Made by a program: the position numbers and the translations under genes. A stretch of DNA of 64,000 bases. It comes from CALMEC01 sp031366605 (GTDB lineage: Bacteria; Actinomycetota; Thermoleophilia; Miltoncostaeales; Miltoncostaeaceae). The notes under the pieces were generated by a model. The model saw only the letters and a list, made by a program, of their open reading frames with translations, did not search any database and was not told the DNA's origin. Below, piece after piece: positions 25,840-33,958 of the stretch (position 1 is its first letter; each line of letters begins with the position of its first letter). The stretch lies in the NCBI GenBank assembly GCA_031366605.1, contig JANLOO010000027.1, positions 1 to 64,000 on the forward strand. The letters run 5' to 3'.

Positions 25840-26286
25840 TCACGTGCCGGGCCGCCGGGCCGCACTGTCAAAGCTCCTTGCGAGCCCGGTCAAGGCTCCG
25901 CTCCACATCTGAGCCTGGGTTTTCTCGGGGAACGTCAGCCGGTAGGTGAACCCCAGTGGCCCCCGGGATTCAGACGTGAGCGTGACGAGGGTCCCCTCGT
26001 CGTGTGGCTCCAACGTCGTCACCGTTGGCGCCCGCAGCCCCAGGGCGCGTGTCTCCCACACAAGGCGCCGCGGCTGGTCAAGATCGATCAGGACCGGGGT
26101 GGTCCAGAATGCCCTGCCCCGTGGGAGTCGCATTTGCAGTCGCAGGCGTTGGCCGCTTGCGAACGTCTCAGGTACCTCCGCGGACACGCACGCCGGGTTC
26201 CAATGCGGCCAGCCGGCGACCTCGGTCAAGCGTGCCCACACCGCTTGGGGTTCGGCGGAGACGACCACGGTGACGGTGTAGCTCAT
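25840..26286 (-). CDS. SRPBCC (polyketide cyclase/START-like) family protein
   Basis: A 148-residue START/Bet v1-fold protein. VTVVVSAEPQAVWARLTEVAGWPHWNPAC is cut here to its helix and opening strand pattern, with the WPHWNP loop and the C-terminal helix (QMWSGALTGLARSFDSAA) typical of this group. Members bind hydrophobic ligands; the ligand is unknown. The ATG at 26286 overlaps the DUF1385 stop codon (ATGA), so it is the third gene of the thyX-like operon. Confidence 0.87.
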   Translation of the reverse strand: MSYTVTVVVSAEPQAVWARLTEVAGWPHWNPACVSAEVPETFASGQRLRLQMRLPRGRAFWTTPVLIDLDQPRRLVWETRALGLRAPTVTTLEPHDEGTLVTLTSESRGPLGFTYRLTFPEKTQAQMWSGALTGLARSFDSAARRPGT

Positions 26287-27104
26287 CGCGTGGTGCGGGC
26301 CGCGTCCTCAAGGCGAATGATCTCGTCCATCGCAGCGCGTCCGACTCCAAGCTCCTCGTGGGCCGGTTCGATCGTGGCCAGGTGGGCCTGCAAGGCATGC
26401 CCCACCGCATGGACGGCCCGGGACACGGGATGTTTGGGCCGGCGGGTGGCGAACGAGAACAGCTCCACGGCGACCCCCACGCTCGCAGCGGTGGCGCCGA
26501 GGCGCAGGGCCGTCGAGGGGTGCCGGACGATCTTGCGCACGGCCGTGTTGCACAGGACGGTGGCGGTCATCAGCGGCAGCACGAGATTGCTCCCGCAACG
26601 CGGGTGTTCCTTGGCGTGCGCTCCCGCATTGGCGACCTCGGTGGCCCCACCGGCTTCATAGGCGGCGATGCTCTTGTGCTCGACCCCATGCCAAATCGCG
26701 GCGTCCGACGCGCGCAACGCGACCAGGGCCGGCATAAGTCCGGAGACGGCGCCCAGCACCTCCTGCCCCATGACGGACCGCATCCGACGGCGGGCGAACG
26801 CCGTGACGGCGGTCGATCCGACCATCGCGACGATGACCGTCATGTTCTCCATGGCAAGGCGCGCACCAGGGGTCCCACGTCGGGCCGCCGGCACAACCGC
26901 GAGGGCCTCGGCCATGCGCAGCACCCCACGCACCAGCGGGACGTTGGCGAGCGGGCCTCGCGTAAAACGTGGCTTACGGCCTGACGCCACGGTGACCTGG
27001 CCATCGGTGCCGCGCACGGCGGCGGCCCAGTGAGTCGGTCCGTGGACGAGCAGGCCATTTGCGAGCGCCATCCCTCCCAGGCGTGGATTGTCGCGGTCGC
27101 TCAC
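26283..27104 (-). CDS. DUF1385 family membrane-associated protein
   Basis: A 273-residue DUF1385 (YqhQ-like) protein. GGMALANGLLVHGPTHWAAAVR is a shortened form of the family GGQAVxEGVMMRGP opening; later IWHGVEHKSIAAYE and KEHPRCGSNLVL are the most conserved motifs of the family, and the rest holds several hydrophobic segments. The biochemical role is unknown. The GTG start at 27104 overlaps the stop of the thyX-like gene (GTGA), and its own stop overlaps the SRPBCC gene, so all three are coupled. Confidence 0.87.
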   Translation of the reverse strand: MSDRDNPRLGGMALANGLLVHGPTHWAAAVRGTDGQVTVASGRKPRFTRGPLANVPLVRGVLRMAEALAVVPAARRGTPGARLAMENMTVIVAMVGSTAVTAFARRRMRSVMGQEVLGAVSGLMPALVALRASDAAIWHGVEHKSIAAYEAGGATEVANAGAHAKEHPRCGSNLVLPLMTATVLCNTAVRKIVRHPSTALRLGATAASVGVAVELFSFATRRPKHPVSRAVHAVGHALQAHLATIEPAHEELGVGRAAMDEIIRLEDAARTTR

Positions 27105-28717
27105 GTACCCAATCTATCGTGTGCCCGCTTGGCCGTTCGTTCCTCTTGTCGTCGTTCGGCTGCGAGCCGCCCGGCCGCTTGCGACGATCGGTCCACAAAG
27201 CGCATCATCTCGGCGATCGTGTGGTGCCCGGCCTCCTCGTCGATCAGCCGGTGCATCTCCTGGGCGACGCGGCGGTAGGTCTCGTGCCCCTGCGGTTGGC
27301 TGCGCAGCTCGATCAGGTGCATGGCCTCACGGGCGTTCATGGTGACCGTGAAGCGGATCCGGTGCGCCAAGGTCACGGCGTACGGGGCCTCGTTCGGGAA
27401 CGTGTCGACCATGTCGTCGTACAGATATGCGCAGGCCTGTTGGCTCGTGGCGTAGTCGTCTTCGCATCCGGCGTCGGTGACCTCGGGTGGCATGTCGTAG
27501 CCCAGATACGGGGTCAGCGGCTGCACCTGCAGGGTCAACATGCGGTGGCGCTGCAGGTCGCGATAGGCGCCGTAGTCGCAGACGACCTCGAACGTGTAGG
27601 ACGTCGCCTCGAGTGCCCGCCCCGGCCGATGGCGCCGGTCCCCCCGCAGTCCCGAGTATGCGTGCAGCACGTCCACGATTTCGGTGACGTCCATACCCTC
27701 GGCGGCGCCGCGCACGTCGGCGAACGACCGACCGCTGGTGGGCCACAACGCGTGGGCGACGACACGGGCTTCGCCATCCCGGTCCCAATCGACGAGCCGG
27801 ACGACCGGTCCATCCGGCCGGCCCGGGGGATCACCCAGAAACTCCGCGGCCAGGGCCGCGGTCGCATGCTCGGTGCCGGTCAGATAGGCGGCGTGACGCA
27901 CGCCCCGATCCTCACGGTCGACGCGGGTCAGAAACGCCGGTATGACCTTGCGCAGCTCACGCAGCATCGCGGTTCCACAGTCGCGGGCCTCGGGCAACGG
28001 ATGTGCCTGCAGCCGGATCAGCAACGACTCGAAGGCCTGCCCCGATGCGAAGATGCCGAGGTTGGCCTGAGTCGCAGCCGGCAACAGGCCGCGCAGGGCG
28101 TCCAGGGCGCGCGCGCGGACGGCGCGGTCGCGGGCAGCCGGCGGCGTGTCTGGCTCGTCGGGGACGAGGGGGTCGATGTGCGCGACGAGCTTGGGGATCA
28201 GCGCTGCGTACGTGTCGAACGCCGTGTCGAGCGTCGTGGTGTATCGGGCGGAGAGCTCAGCGTGGGCCAGCACGGCCACAGGGCGGTGGTAGCGATGGCG
28301 CCCACCGGGCTTGTCGTCCAGACGGATGTACCGCGTCGACTGCTCCAGGTAGCTCGCCAGCCGGCCCCACTCCAAGATCTTGGTCAGGACGTTGGATGCT
28401 CCCTCGACGGCGATGTGCGCGCCGCCGAGCTGGGCGACCGAGTCGTCGCCGTATTCGGCCAGCACCCGGTCGTAGAGCGCGGAGGCTCGTTGCTCTCCGG
28501 TGTCGGCGGCGTCGCTGACGGCTGACCCGCCCGACGGCAGGAACTCGTCGATCAGCAGGCGTCGAAGCGATTTGGGGCTGCGGCTGTAGCGGGCGAAGAG
28601 CGCGCCCTTGACCACCTCGGGCAGGTTGGTCAGCGCGAACACCGGCCCGACGGCGTCGGTGACGTACGGGGCGAGCCGCACGCGCTCCTCGGGGCTCAAG
28701 TCGTCGGTGCTGCTCAC
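27101..28717 (-). CDS. Tandem ThyX-like protein (two degenerate halves)
   Basis: A 538-residue protein made of two ThyX-like halves. ThyX is the FAD-dependent thymidylate synthase with signature RHRxxSxNExSxRY. In half 1 the region is W117-G-R-L-A-S122-Y-L-E125-Q-S127-T-R129-Y130, so Ser, Glu, Ser and Arg-Tyr are kept but the first Arg-His are lost. In half 2 the Arg390-His391-Arg392 is kept but the Ser/Glu/Ser/Arg-Tyr part is lost. The C-terminus has LIELRSQPQGHETYR, as in ThyX. Thymidylate synthase activity is therefore uncertain. The start is GTG 28717, 7 nt after a TAGCAT box. It heads an operon with DUF1385 and SRPBCC genes. Confidence 0.85.
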   Translation of the reverse strand: MSSTDDLSPEERVRLAPYVTDAVGPVFALTNLPEVVKGALFARYSRSPKSLRRLLIDEFLPSGGSAVSDAADTGEQRASALYDRVLAEYGDDSVAQLGGAHIAVEGASNVLTKILEWGRLASYLEQSTRYIRLDDKPGGRHRYHRPVAVLAHAELSARYTTTLDTAFDTYAALIPKLVAHIDPLVPDEPDTPPAARDRAVRARALDALRGLLPAATQANLGIFASGQAFESLLIRLQAHPLPEARDCGTAMLRELRKVIPAFLTRVDREDRGVRHAAYLTGTEHATAALAAEFLGDPPGRPDGPVVRLVDWDRDGEARVVAHALWPTSGRSFADVRGAAEGMDVTEIVDVLHAYSGLRGDRRHRPGRALEATSYTFEVVCDYGAYRDLQRHRMLTLQVQPLTPYLGYDMPPEVTDAGCEDDYATSQQACAYLYDDMVDTFPNEAPYAVTLAHRIRFTVTMNAREAMHLIELRSQPQGHETYRRVAQEMHRLIDEEAGHHTIAEMMRFVDRSSQAAGRLAAERRQEERTAKRAHDRLGT

Positions 28718-28724
28718 GGCGGCG

Positions 28725-28730
28725 ATGCTA
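28725..28730 (-). promoter_or_regulatory. -10 box of leaderless thyX-like operon
   Basis: TAGCAT on the minus strand, 7 nt before the GTG at 28717, with no Shine-Dalgarno. Confidence 0.55.
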
Positions 28731-28758
28731 CTCGGCCTGGCGGGATGCCCCGAAAATG

Positions 28759-28790
28759 CGAACGGCCGGAGCGTCTGCCCCGGCCGTTCG
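28759..28790 (-). terminator. Terminator of cold shock gene
   Basis: A perfect 11-bp stem (28759-28769 with 28780-28790; arm CGAACGGCCGG) and a 10-nt loop. On the minus strand it is followed by GCATTTTC. It lies 23 nt after the cold shock gene stop and insulates the thyX-like operon. Confidence 0.85.
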
Positions 28791-28812
28791 AACCTACTGG
28801 TGTGTGCTCGGG

Positions 28813-29016
28813 TTAGAGAGCGGTGACGTTGGTCGCCTGCGGCCCCTTGGCGCCTTGCGCCGCTTCAAAGCTCACGCGCTGGCCCTCGTTGACAGTGCGG
28901 AACCCTTCGCCCTGGATCTCCTTGAAGTGCAGGAACAAGTCCTTTCCTCCGTCATCCGGAGTGATAAACCCGTAGCCCTTTTCGTTGGAGAACCACTTAA
29001 CGACGCCTTCAGCCAT
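28813..29016 (-). CDS. csp: Cold shock protein, CspA family
   Basis: A 67-residue single cold-shock domain that binds single-stranded RNA and DNA and melts RNA structure. RNP1 is KGYGFITP and RNP2 is DLFLHF; the N-terminus GVVKWFSNEKGYG is canonical. AGGTAG lies 9 nt upstream of ATG 29016. The upstream intergenic region of about 200 bp could hold the long structured leader common in this family. Confidence 0.97.
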   Translation of the reverse strand: MAEGVVKWFSNEKGYGFITPDDGGKDLFLHFKEIQGEGFRTVNEGQRVSFEAAQGAKGPQATNVTAL

Positions 29017-29203
29017 CTGTATCTACCTCATCTTGTTCTGGCGAGTCCATGATCACCGTCGCCAGAATGGTCGACGCCGCTCTCGATCCCGCGTTCACGC
29101 ACCCAAATCGGGTACGGACGGAATGGTAGCGGCTCTTGAACCAAAACGTCGAATCGTGTGAGCGTTCGCACCGCAACTCGAGGCGTCGTCAAGGTTTGGC
29201 GAC

Positions 29204-29209
29204 TAGGGT
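29204..29209 (+). promoter_or_regulatory. -10 box of leaderless glyoxalase gene
   Basis: TAGGGT ends 7 nt before the ATG at 29217, with no Shine-Dalgarno. Confidence 0.55.
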
Positions 29210-29216
29210 TTGCGGC

Positions 29217-29609
29217 ATGAACAGTGCGTTCCTGCATACCTGTTACCGCGTGCTCGACCTTGAACGATCCATTGCGTTCTACACGGAATGCCTGGGGATG
29301 GAACTGCGCCGGACGATGCCGATCCGCGACGAGGCGACGAATGCGTTCTTGTCGTTCGCGGGGGACGCGGAGTCGCGCCTGGAGCTGACGTTCAATCACG
29401 ACCGCACCGAGCCCTACGAGATCGGCACGGGCTACGGGCATATCGCGCTGAGCGTCGCGGACCTGGACGCAACGCTGGTGGCTCTGGCGCAGAAGGGCGT
29501 GGAACCCGAGAAGCCTCCGTACACCGTCCGCGAAGGCGGCTCGCGCCTCTGCTTCATCCGCGACCCCGACGGCTACCGGATCGAGCTCATCGACCGCGGG
29601 ACTTCGTAA
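29217..29609 (+). CDS. gloA: Lactoylglutathione lyase (glyoxalase I) family
   Basis: A 130-residue VOC metalloenzyme of the GloA type, which isomerises the thiol-methylglyoxal hemithioacetal. The four metal ligands are His7 (LHTCYRV), Glu56 (RLELTFN), His75 (GYGHIALSV) and Glu123 (YRIELIDR). IAFYTECLGM and FIRDPDGYRIEL are family hallmarks. Actinobacteria mostly lack glutathione, so the thiol substrate may be mycothiol; this is inference. ATG 29217 was chosen because of the -10 box 7 nt upstream. Confidence 0.93.
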   Translation: MNSAFLHTCYRVLDLERSIAFYTECLGMELRRTMPIRDEATNAFLSFAGDAESRLELTFNHDRTEPYEIGTGYGHIALSVADLDATLVALAQKGVEPEKPPYTVREGGSRLCFIRDPDGYRIELIDRGTS

Positions 29610-29875
29610 CAGCCCGAAAGGACCCTTCCCGACACCCCGCTTCCCGTCTTGCGGAAAGGGGTTGCGAGAAATTTGGTGTCAGACACGAATCTGGGCTTTG
29701 TAACACCGTCGGTCGCGATAACCGGGCGCGGCGACAGCTCCCAGACGACGCTTTACGCGGGACCCGGTCGATTGGCACATCGGGACGAGTCTGAGGTCTG
29801 TTCCTCCAAATCTGGAACGGGCGGTCAGGTTGGGACCTGTGCCTCGTGCGTTCGAGGGCCCTATTGCCAGTGCGG
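29610..29875. other. Intergenic stretch with GTGTCAGACAC palindrome
   Basis: No gene is supported here. It holds the 11-bp palindrome GTGTCAGACAC at 29676-29686; a near copy (GTGTCTGACAC) occurs at 31591-31601. Confidence 0.45.
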
Positions 29876-30070
29876 CTACGGAGCTGTCGGCTCGTCCTGC
29901 TCCGACGGATGTTGACCACCCAGGTGGCGAATGCGGTGGCGGGTGTCGGCGTAGCGGATCGCCTCCCAGGCGATCAGTGCGGCCATCATCCCGGTGACCA
30001 GGAGCAAGTCGGGCAGCGCGCCGATGCGTTCGCCCAAAGGGACCGTCGCAACTTGTGGCACTCGTTGCAA
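29876..30070 (-). CDS. Possible small membrane protein
   Basis: A frame of 64 codons with one clear hydrophobic helix (ALPDLLLVTGMMAALIAWEA), then a basic stretch IRYADTRHRIRHL and an acidic end. The composition is coherent and unlike off-frame reading. The start is unsure: TTG 30070 or GTG 30061, neither with a good ribosome binding site. It follows rarA on the same strand, past a small hairpin. Family not recognised. Confidence 0.45.
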   Translation of the reverse strand: MQRVPQVATVPLGERIGALPDLLLVTGMMAALIAWEAIRYADTRHRIRHLGGQHPSEQDEPTAP

Positions 30071-30073
30071 GCC

Positions 30074-30091
30074 CCCGTTTTTCAGGGGGAG
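30074..30091 (-). terminator. Hairpin downstream of rarA
   Basis: CCCCC and GGGGG arms flank an 8-nt AT-rich loop, about 20 nt beyond the rarA stop. The stem is short, so termination is uncertain. Confidence 0.45.
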
Positions 30092-30107
30092 AAGGCAGCG
30101 CGCACGA

Positions 30108-31460
30108 CTAGAACGGGACCGCGGGAGCGTCGGGCTCGTCGCCGCGCAGGCGCTGCAGGCGCTCGGCGAGTTCCGACTCGACCCCGCGGTCGGTTGGGGC
30201 GTAGAACCGGCGGCCTTCCATGCCCTCGGGCATCAACGATTCGTGGACCACGCCGTCCGGGAAGTCATGTGGGTAGTGGTAGCCCTCGCCGTGGCCGAAG
30301 TGCTTGGCGTTGGGACGGCTCGAGTCGCGCAGCGAGAGCGGCGGCCGCTTGGGGCCCTCGCGTTCGACGGACTCGAGCGCAGCGCCGATCGCCGTGTACG
30401 CTGCGTTTGATTTGGGCGCGAGCGCGACGTAGATCGCGGCCTGCGCCAATGGGATCCGGGCCTCGGGCATCCCGACGAACTCGACCGAGCGGGCTGCGGC
30501 CACGGCCACTTCGAGCGCCCGTGGATCGGCGTTTCCGACATCCTCGGACGCGGCGACCAGGATGCGCCGCGCGATGAACTTGGGATCCTCACCACCCTGC
30601 AGCATGACGGCCAAGTAGTAGACCGCCGCGTCCGGGTCGCTGCCGCGCATCGACTTGATGAACGCCGAGATCGTGTCGTAGTGCGCGTCACCGTCGCGGT
30701 CGTAGACGATCGGCCGCCCGCCCGCTGCCTGTTGGACGTCCTGCAGGCTGATCGCCTCGCCGTCGCCCACGCTTGCCGCCGCCGCCTCCAACAGGTTGAG
30801 CGCATGGCGTCCGTCGCCGCCTGAGCGCATCAGCAAGGCCTTGCGAGCATCCTCAACGATCGTCACGCGGCCGGCGAGCCCGGTCGAATCGACGAGCGCC
30901 CGGTCGACCAACGAGCCGATGTCGTCTGGCCCGAGCGCCTCCAGCACCAGCACCCGCATCCGCGACACGAGCGCCGAGTTGACCTCGTAGTACGGGTTCT
31001 CCGTGGTCGCTCCGATCAGCGTGACCAGGCCGTCTTCGACCGCCGGCAACAAGGCGTCCTGCTGCGCCTTGTTGAACCGGTGGATCTCGTCCAAGAACAA
31101 CACGGTCCGTTGACCCGAGGCCAGTCGGTCCCGCGCCCGCGCCATGACCGCACGCACGTCGGCGAGCCCGGCCGACACGGCCGACAACTCCTCGAACACC
31201 GCTTGCGTGGCACCGGCGACCACACGCGCAAGCGTCGTCTTGCCGCACCCCGGCGGTCCGTACAACACCATCGACGGAACCCGGTCGCCCTGGATGGCCT
31301 TACGCAGGAACGAGTCCTCACCGAGGAGCGCCGGTTGACCGACGACCTGCTCCAGGTTGGCCGGCCGCATCCGCGCCGCGAGCGGTCGCGAGGCCTTGAG
31401 CCGGTCCTCGACGAGACCGGCGAACAGATCGTCCCCCTGTGGTGGCTCGCGTCGTGCCAC
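30108..31460 (-). CDS. rarA: Replication-associated recombination protein A (AAA+ ATPase)
   Basis: A 450-residue AAA+ protein of the RarA/MgsA/WRNIP1 family, which acts at stalled replication forks with SSB. Walker A is GPPGCGKT at residues 68-75, Walker B LFLDEIHRF around 121-129, and sensor 1 LIGATTENPYYEVNSALVSR. The C-terminal tetramerisation region shows SAFIKSMRGSDPDAAVYYLA and the family motif LRDSSRPNAKHFGHGEGYHYPHDF in part. The GTG start at 31460 is preceded by AAGAGGAG. It stands alone on the strand, between the MFS gene and the small membrane frame. Confidence 0.96.
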   Translation of the reverse strand: MARREPPQGDDLFAGLVEDRLKASRPLAARMRPANLEQVVGQPALLGEDSFLRKAIQGDRVPSMVLYGPPGCGKTTLARVVAGATQAVFEELSAVSAGLADVRAVMARARDRLASGQRTVLFLDEIHRFNKAQQDALLPAVEDGLVTLIGATTENPYYEVNSALVSRMRVLVLEALGPDDIGSLVDRALVDSTGLAGRVTIVEDARKALLMRSGGDGRHALNLLEAAAASVGDGEAISLQDVQQAAGGRPIVYDRDGDAHYDTISAFIKSMRGSDPDAAVYYLAVMLQGGEDPKFIARRILVAASEDVGNADPRALEVAVAAARSVEFVGMPEARIPLAQAAIYVALAPKSNAAYTAIGAALESVEREGPKRPPLSLRDSSRPNAKHFGHGEGYHYPHDFPDGVVHESLMPEGMEGRRFYAPTDRGVESELAERLQRLRGDEPDAPAVPF

Positions 31461-31580
31461 TGGCTCCTCTTCGCCCCCGCGTAGGGTCGGAGCCTACGTG
31501 CCGGTGCCGGCTGTGGCCGCCGATTCACTGAGATGTGTCAGTTGCGCGGTGGCGAACCCTGGCATCGACCGAACCCGGAC

Positions 31581-32801
31581 TCACCGACCGGTGTCTGACA
31601 CGGGCTGGTGCATGCGGCTGGCGCGCGGAAGGAACGCGGCGATCGACGCGGAGGCGAGGGGAATCGCGGCCATGATCCAGAGGGCGGTCGCGCGGCCGGC
31701 GGCGTCGGCGATGGCGCCGATCGCCGGGAGCCACGGGGTTGCGGCCCCGATCGCGGCGAAGCCCAGCACCCAGGCGGCGGCCAGTGCCGGACGGTGCGGC
31801 ATGTACTGCTGGCCCATCACGACGGTTGCCGAGAACGAGGCCATCAGGATGAACCCGGCGGCTGCGAACGCCACGATGCTGATGGCGCCGTCGGTCAGGA
31901 TGAACGTCGCCACCAGCGGCGCGGCCAGGGGCATCGAGCCGACGAACATCGCGCGGCCGCCGATTCGGTCTGCGACGGCCGCCCCCACATAGGTCCCGAT
32001 GCTTCCGGTCATGACGAACGCGAAGATGACAAAGCCCACCGCGCGCGCCGACAATCCGCGTTCGTCGGTCAGGTAGAGCGGCACGATGGTCATCAGTCCG
32101 AGCTGAATCCACGTGCGCAAGCTGACCGCGCTGACCAAGAGCACCATGCCCCGCATGTCGGTGCGGCCGGGTGTTTCCAGCGTCGTGTGCGACGCAATGA
32201 TCGGGAGCGCGACCCGACCGCGGTTGGCCAGTAGCAGCGTGCAGGCCAGGGCTCCCGGAACCAAGAAGATCAACGTCGTGCGTTCGTCCAGTAGCGGAAT
32301 GAACAGCGCGACCATCAACGGGCCGATCGCAAAACCCAGGTTGCCGCCGATCGTGAACCAGGCCACGCCGCGCGCCTTCTTGGCACCGGCCATCTGGTTG
32401 GCGACCCGCGCGGCCTCGGGGTGGTAGCCGCCCACGCCCAGTCCGCACAACACGATCAGGGCGAGCAACACCCAAAACGACGTGACGAGTCCCGAGAATG
32501 CCAGGCCGATCGTCGCCATCGCCACGCCGCCCCACAGAAACCACGTCGCCCGGACGCGGTCGGCGACCACACCGAACAACGGCTGGATGAAGGACGACGA
32601 GAACGTGAGCGCCGCGAGCACCAACGACGTGCGTAGGTCCGACAGCGCCATCGCCTTCTTGAACACGGGCAGCAACGGGCTGAGCGCTCCCACGGTCATG
32701 TCGACGACGAAGTGTCCGGACCCCAGCAGGGTCAGCCCACGGCGATCCGGTTGATCGGCGATCTCGGGGACGGCTCCGCGCCGGGTAGTCTCAACGACCA
32801 T
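31581..32801 (-). CDS. MFS transporter (Fsr-like, 12 TM)
   Basis: A permease of about 406 residues with some 12 hydrophobic helices. PLFGVVADRVRATWFLWGGV is the loop 2-3 signature; LCGLGVGGYHPEAARVANQMAG is typical of the fosmidomycin-resistance-like (Fsr) branch, in which GxGxxxYHPxA is conserved. ATG 32801 is preferred; ATG 32819 is an alternative and would overlap the divergent gene more. Its start codon shares the CATG sequence with the start of the small plus-strand gene, so the two promoters interlock. The substrate is unknown. Confidence 0.87.
   Translation of the reverse strand: MVVETTRRGAVPEIADQPDRRGLTLLGSGHFVVDMTVGALSPLLPVFKKAMALSDLRTSLVLAALTFSSSFIQPLFGVVADRVRATWFLWGGVAMATIGLAFSGLVTSFWVLLALIVLCGLGVGGYHPEAARVANQMAGAKKARGVAWFTIGGNLGFAIGPLMVALFIPLLDERTTLIFLVPGALACTLLLANRGRVALPIIASHTTLETPGRTDMRGMVLLVSAVSLRTWIQLGLMTIVPLYLTDERGLSARAVGFVIFAFVMTGSIGTYVGAAVADRIGGRAMFVGSMPLAAPLVATFILTDGAISIVAFAAAGFILMASFSATVVMGQQYMPHRPALAAAWVLGFAAIGAATPWLPAIGAIADAAGRATALWIMAAIPLASASIAAFLPRASRMHQPVSDTGR
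32786..32791 (+). promoter_or_regulatory. -10 box of leaderless small gene
   Basis: TAGTCT ends 8 nt before the ATG at 32800. It lies inside the start region of the divergent MFS gene. Confidence 0.45.
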
Positions 32802-33021
32802 GTCTGTGAATCGTCCCATCTCGGGAGCTGACGTTCACGCGGTGCTCCGCTCCCTCGGTCCGGGTGCGTACCAAACCGACCTCGCCGAGGCGTGGATCGC
32901 CCAGGACGATGCGTTCAGCAGCATCGAAGCGATCGAGGCGCACTGCCCACCCGAGCGGATCGGTCTGTCACCGGGGGCCTTCCATGCCCTGCTCGGGCCG
33001 CTCTTCGGCGAATTCGAGTAA
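32800..33021 (+). CDS. Small hypothetical protein
   Basis: A 73-residue soluble protein of balanced composition (ISGADVHAVLRSLGPGAYQT, AWIAQDDAFSSIEAIEAH, FHALLGPLFGEFE), predicted to be helical. I do not recognise a family. Its start codon overlaps that of the MFS gene on the other strand, and its 3' end overlaps the membrane-protein gene on the other strand by 54 bp. The TAGTCT box before the ATG and the orderly composition support a real gene. Confidence 0.6.
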   Translation: MSVNRPISGADVHAVLRSLGPGAYQTDLAEAWIAQDDAFSSIEAIEAHCPPERIGLSPGAFHALLGPLFGEFE

Positions 33022-33609
33022 CCCGGAAACGCCGTCGCCGCCCAGGCCGTGTCCCACGTCAGGGTGGTCCTGCCACCATTCTGGCGAGCGCGCCAACGCT
33101 GTGACCCGCGCCAGGATCACACTGGCGATGACGCTCGCTGCAATGCCGGAGATGATCGTCGCACCTCCGGCCTCGACCCCGAAGACGCCGGTCGGCAGGA
33201 ACACGAAGTCCGCTTCGCGCAACACTTGCCGCGAATCGACGAGCGGTGTGAACACCAGCCCCCAGGCAAGGAACGGGATGGGCGCAAACATCAGGCCCTT
33301 GACGATGCCGCGGCCGGGGAGTCGTCGTTCGAGCGCGACATACAACGTTGCGACCAGCACGCCCAGCGCGAGCGTCAGGTAGAGCCCGGCTTTTGCGGTG
33401 TCCTTGGCGCCGACCGCGTGACCGAGTCCATCCGGGAAGTCGTGGTCGGTCCACGTCACCCCAAAAATATTTCCCGTGTGTCCCTCTTGTAACACGAACA
33501 TCCACGCCAGCGCGGCGAGCACGCCGCCCACCACGACGGCGGCAACCTGGCGACCGGCGACGATGAGGCGCGGGAACGCAGCCCCGATCGTGGCGTCGTC
33601 GCCGCTCAC
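32968..33609 (-). CDS. Membrane protein, about five TM segments
   Basis: A 213-residue membrane protein. GTG 33609 is chosen because its GTGA overlaps the stop of the zinc-ribbon-like gene and GAGG precedes it; ATG 33657 lies deeper in that gene. Hydrophobic segments fall at about 20-45, 70-95, 105-125 and 150-175. A hydrophilic loop (HTGNIFGVTWTDHDFPDGLGHA) follows the first helix, and the C-terminus is polar with RSPEWWQDHPD. No family is recognised. Confidence 0.7.
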   Translation of the reverse strand: MSGDDATIGAAFPRLIVAGRQVAAVVVGGVLAALAWMFVLQEGHTGNIFGVTWTDHDFPDGLGHAVGAKDTAKAGLYLTLALGVLVATLYVALERRLPGRGIVKGLMFAPIPFLAWGLVFTPLVDSRQVLREADFVFLPTGVFGVEAGGATIISGIAASVIASVILARVTALARSPEWWQDHPDVGHGLGGDGVSGLLEFAEERPEQGMEGPR

Positions 33610-33875
33610 ACCGGCCGCCTCGGTGCCCTGCCCGGATACTGGTTTTCGCGGAGCCATGCGATCTGCAGGTAGAGGTCACGATTCTCGATGTCGGGGTCCA
33701 GTTCGAACCGCTCGCCGCACAACGGGCACTGCGTCATGTCGAGGAACGACGGGATCCCGTCCTGATCGACTCGCCCGGTCGGAAACAGCACCAGGTCCCC
33801 CCAGCAGTCAGGTGTCGGGCAACGCACACGCCCGTCAGGGTTGACGAACTCGCTCTTGCGCAGTGGTTCGGCCAC
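33606..33875 (-). CDS. Small zinc-ribbon-like protein
   Basis: An 89-residue protein with two cysteine pairs: VRCPTPDCWGD (CxxxxC) and TQCPLCGERFEL (CxxC), a likely zinc ribbon. The rest is acidic (DPDIENRDLYLQIAWLREN). GTG 33875 is the most likely start. It overlaps the following membrane-protein gene by GTGA. A TACCCT box lies 9 nt upstream of the GTG. The function is not recognised. Confidence 0.65.
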   Translation of the reverse strand: MAEPLRKSEFVNPDGRVRCPTPDCWGDLVLFPTGRVDQDGIPSFLDMTQCPLCGERFELDPDIENRDLYLQIAWLRENQYPGRAPRRPV

Positions 33876-33917
33876 GATGCGGCCAGGGTACGAGATGGGT
33901 CTGATCAAGGAAATGGC

Positions 33918-33923
33918 TATAAT
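33918..33923 (+). promoter_or_regulatory. -10 box of the sulfur-transfer operon
   Basis: TATAAT, the best -10 match near this operon, ends 35 nt before the ATG at 33959. The leader carries CACGGAG as ribosome binding site. No clear -35 is seen. Confidence 0.6.
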
Positions 33924-33958
33924 CCCGTCAAGTAATTCGGGTATCACGGAGATCGCCA

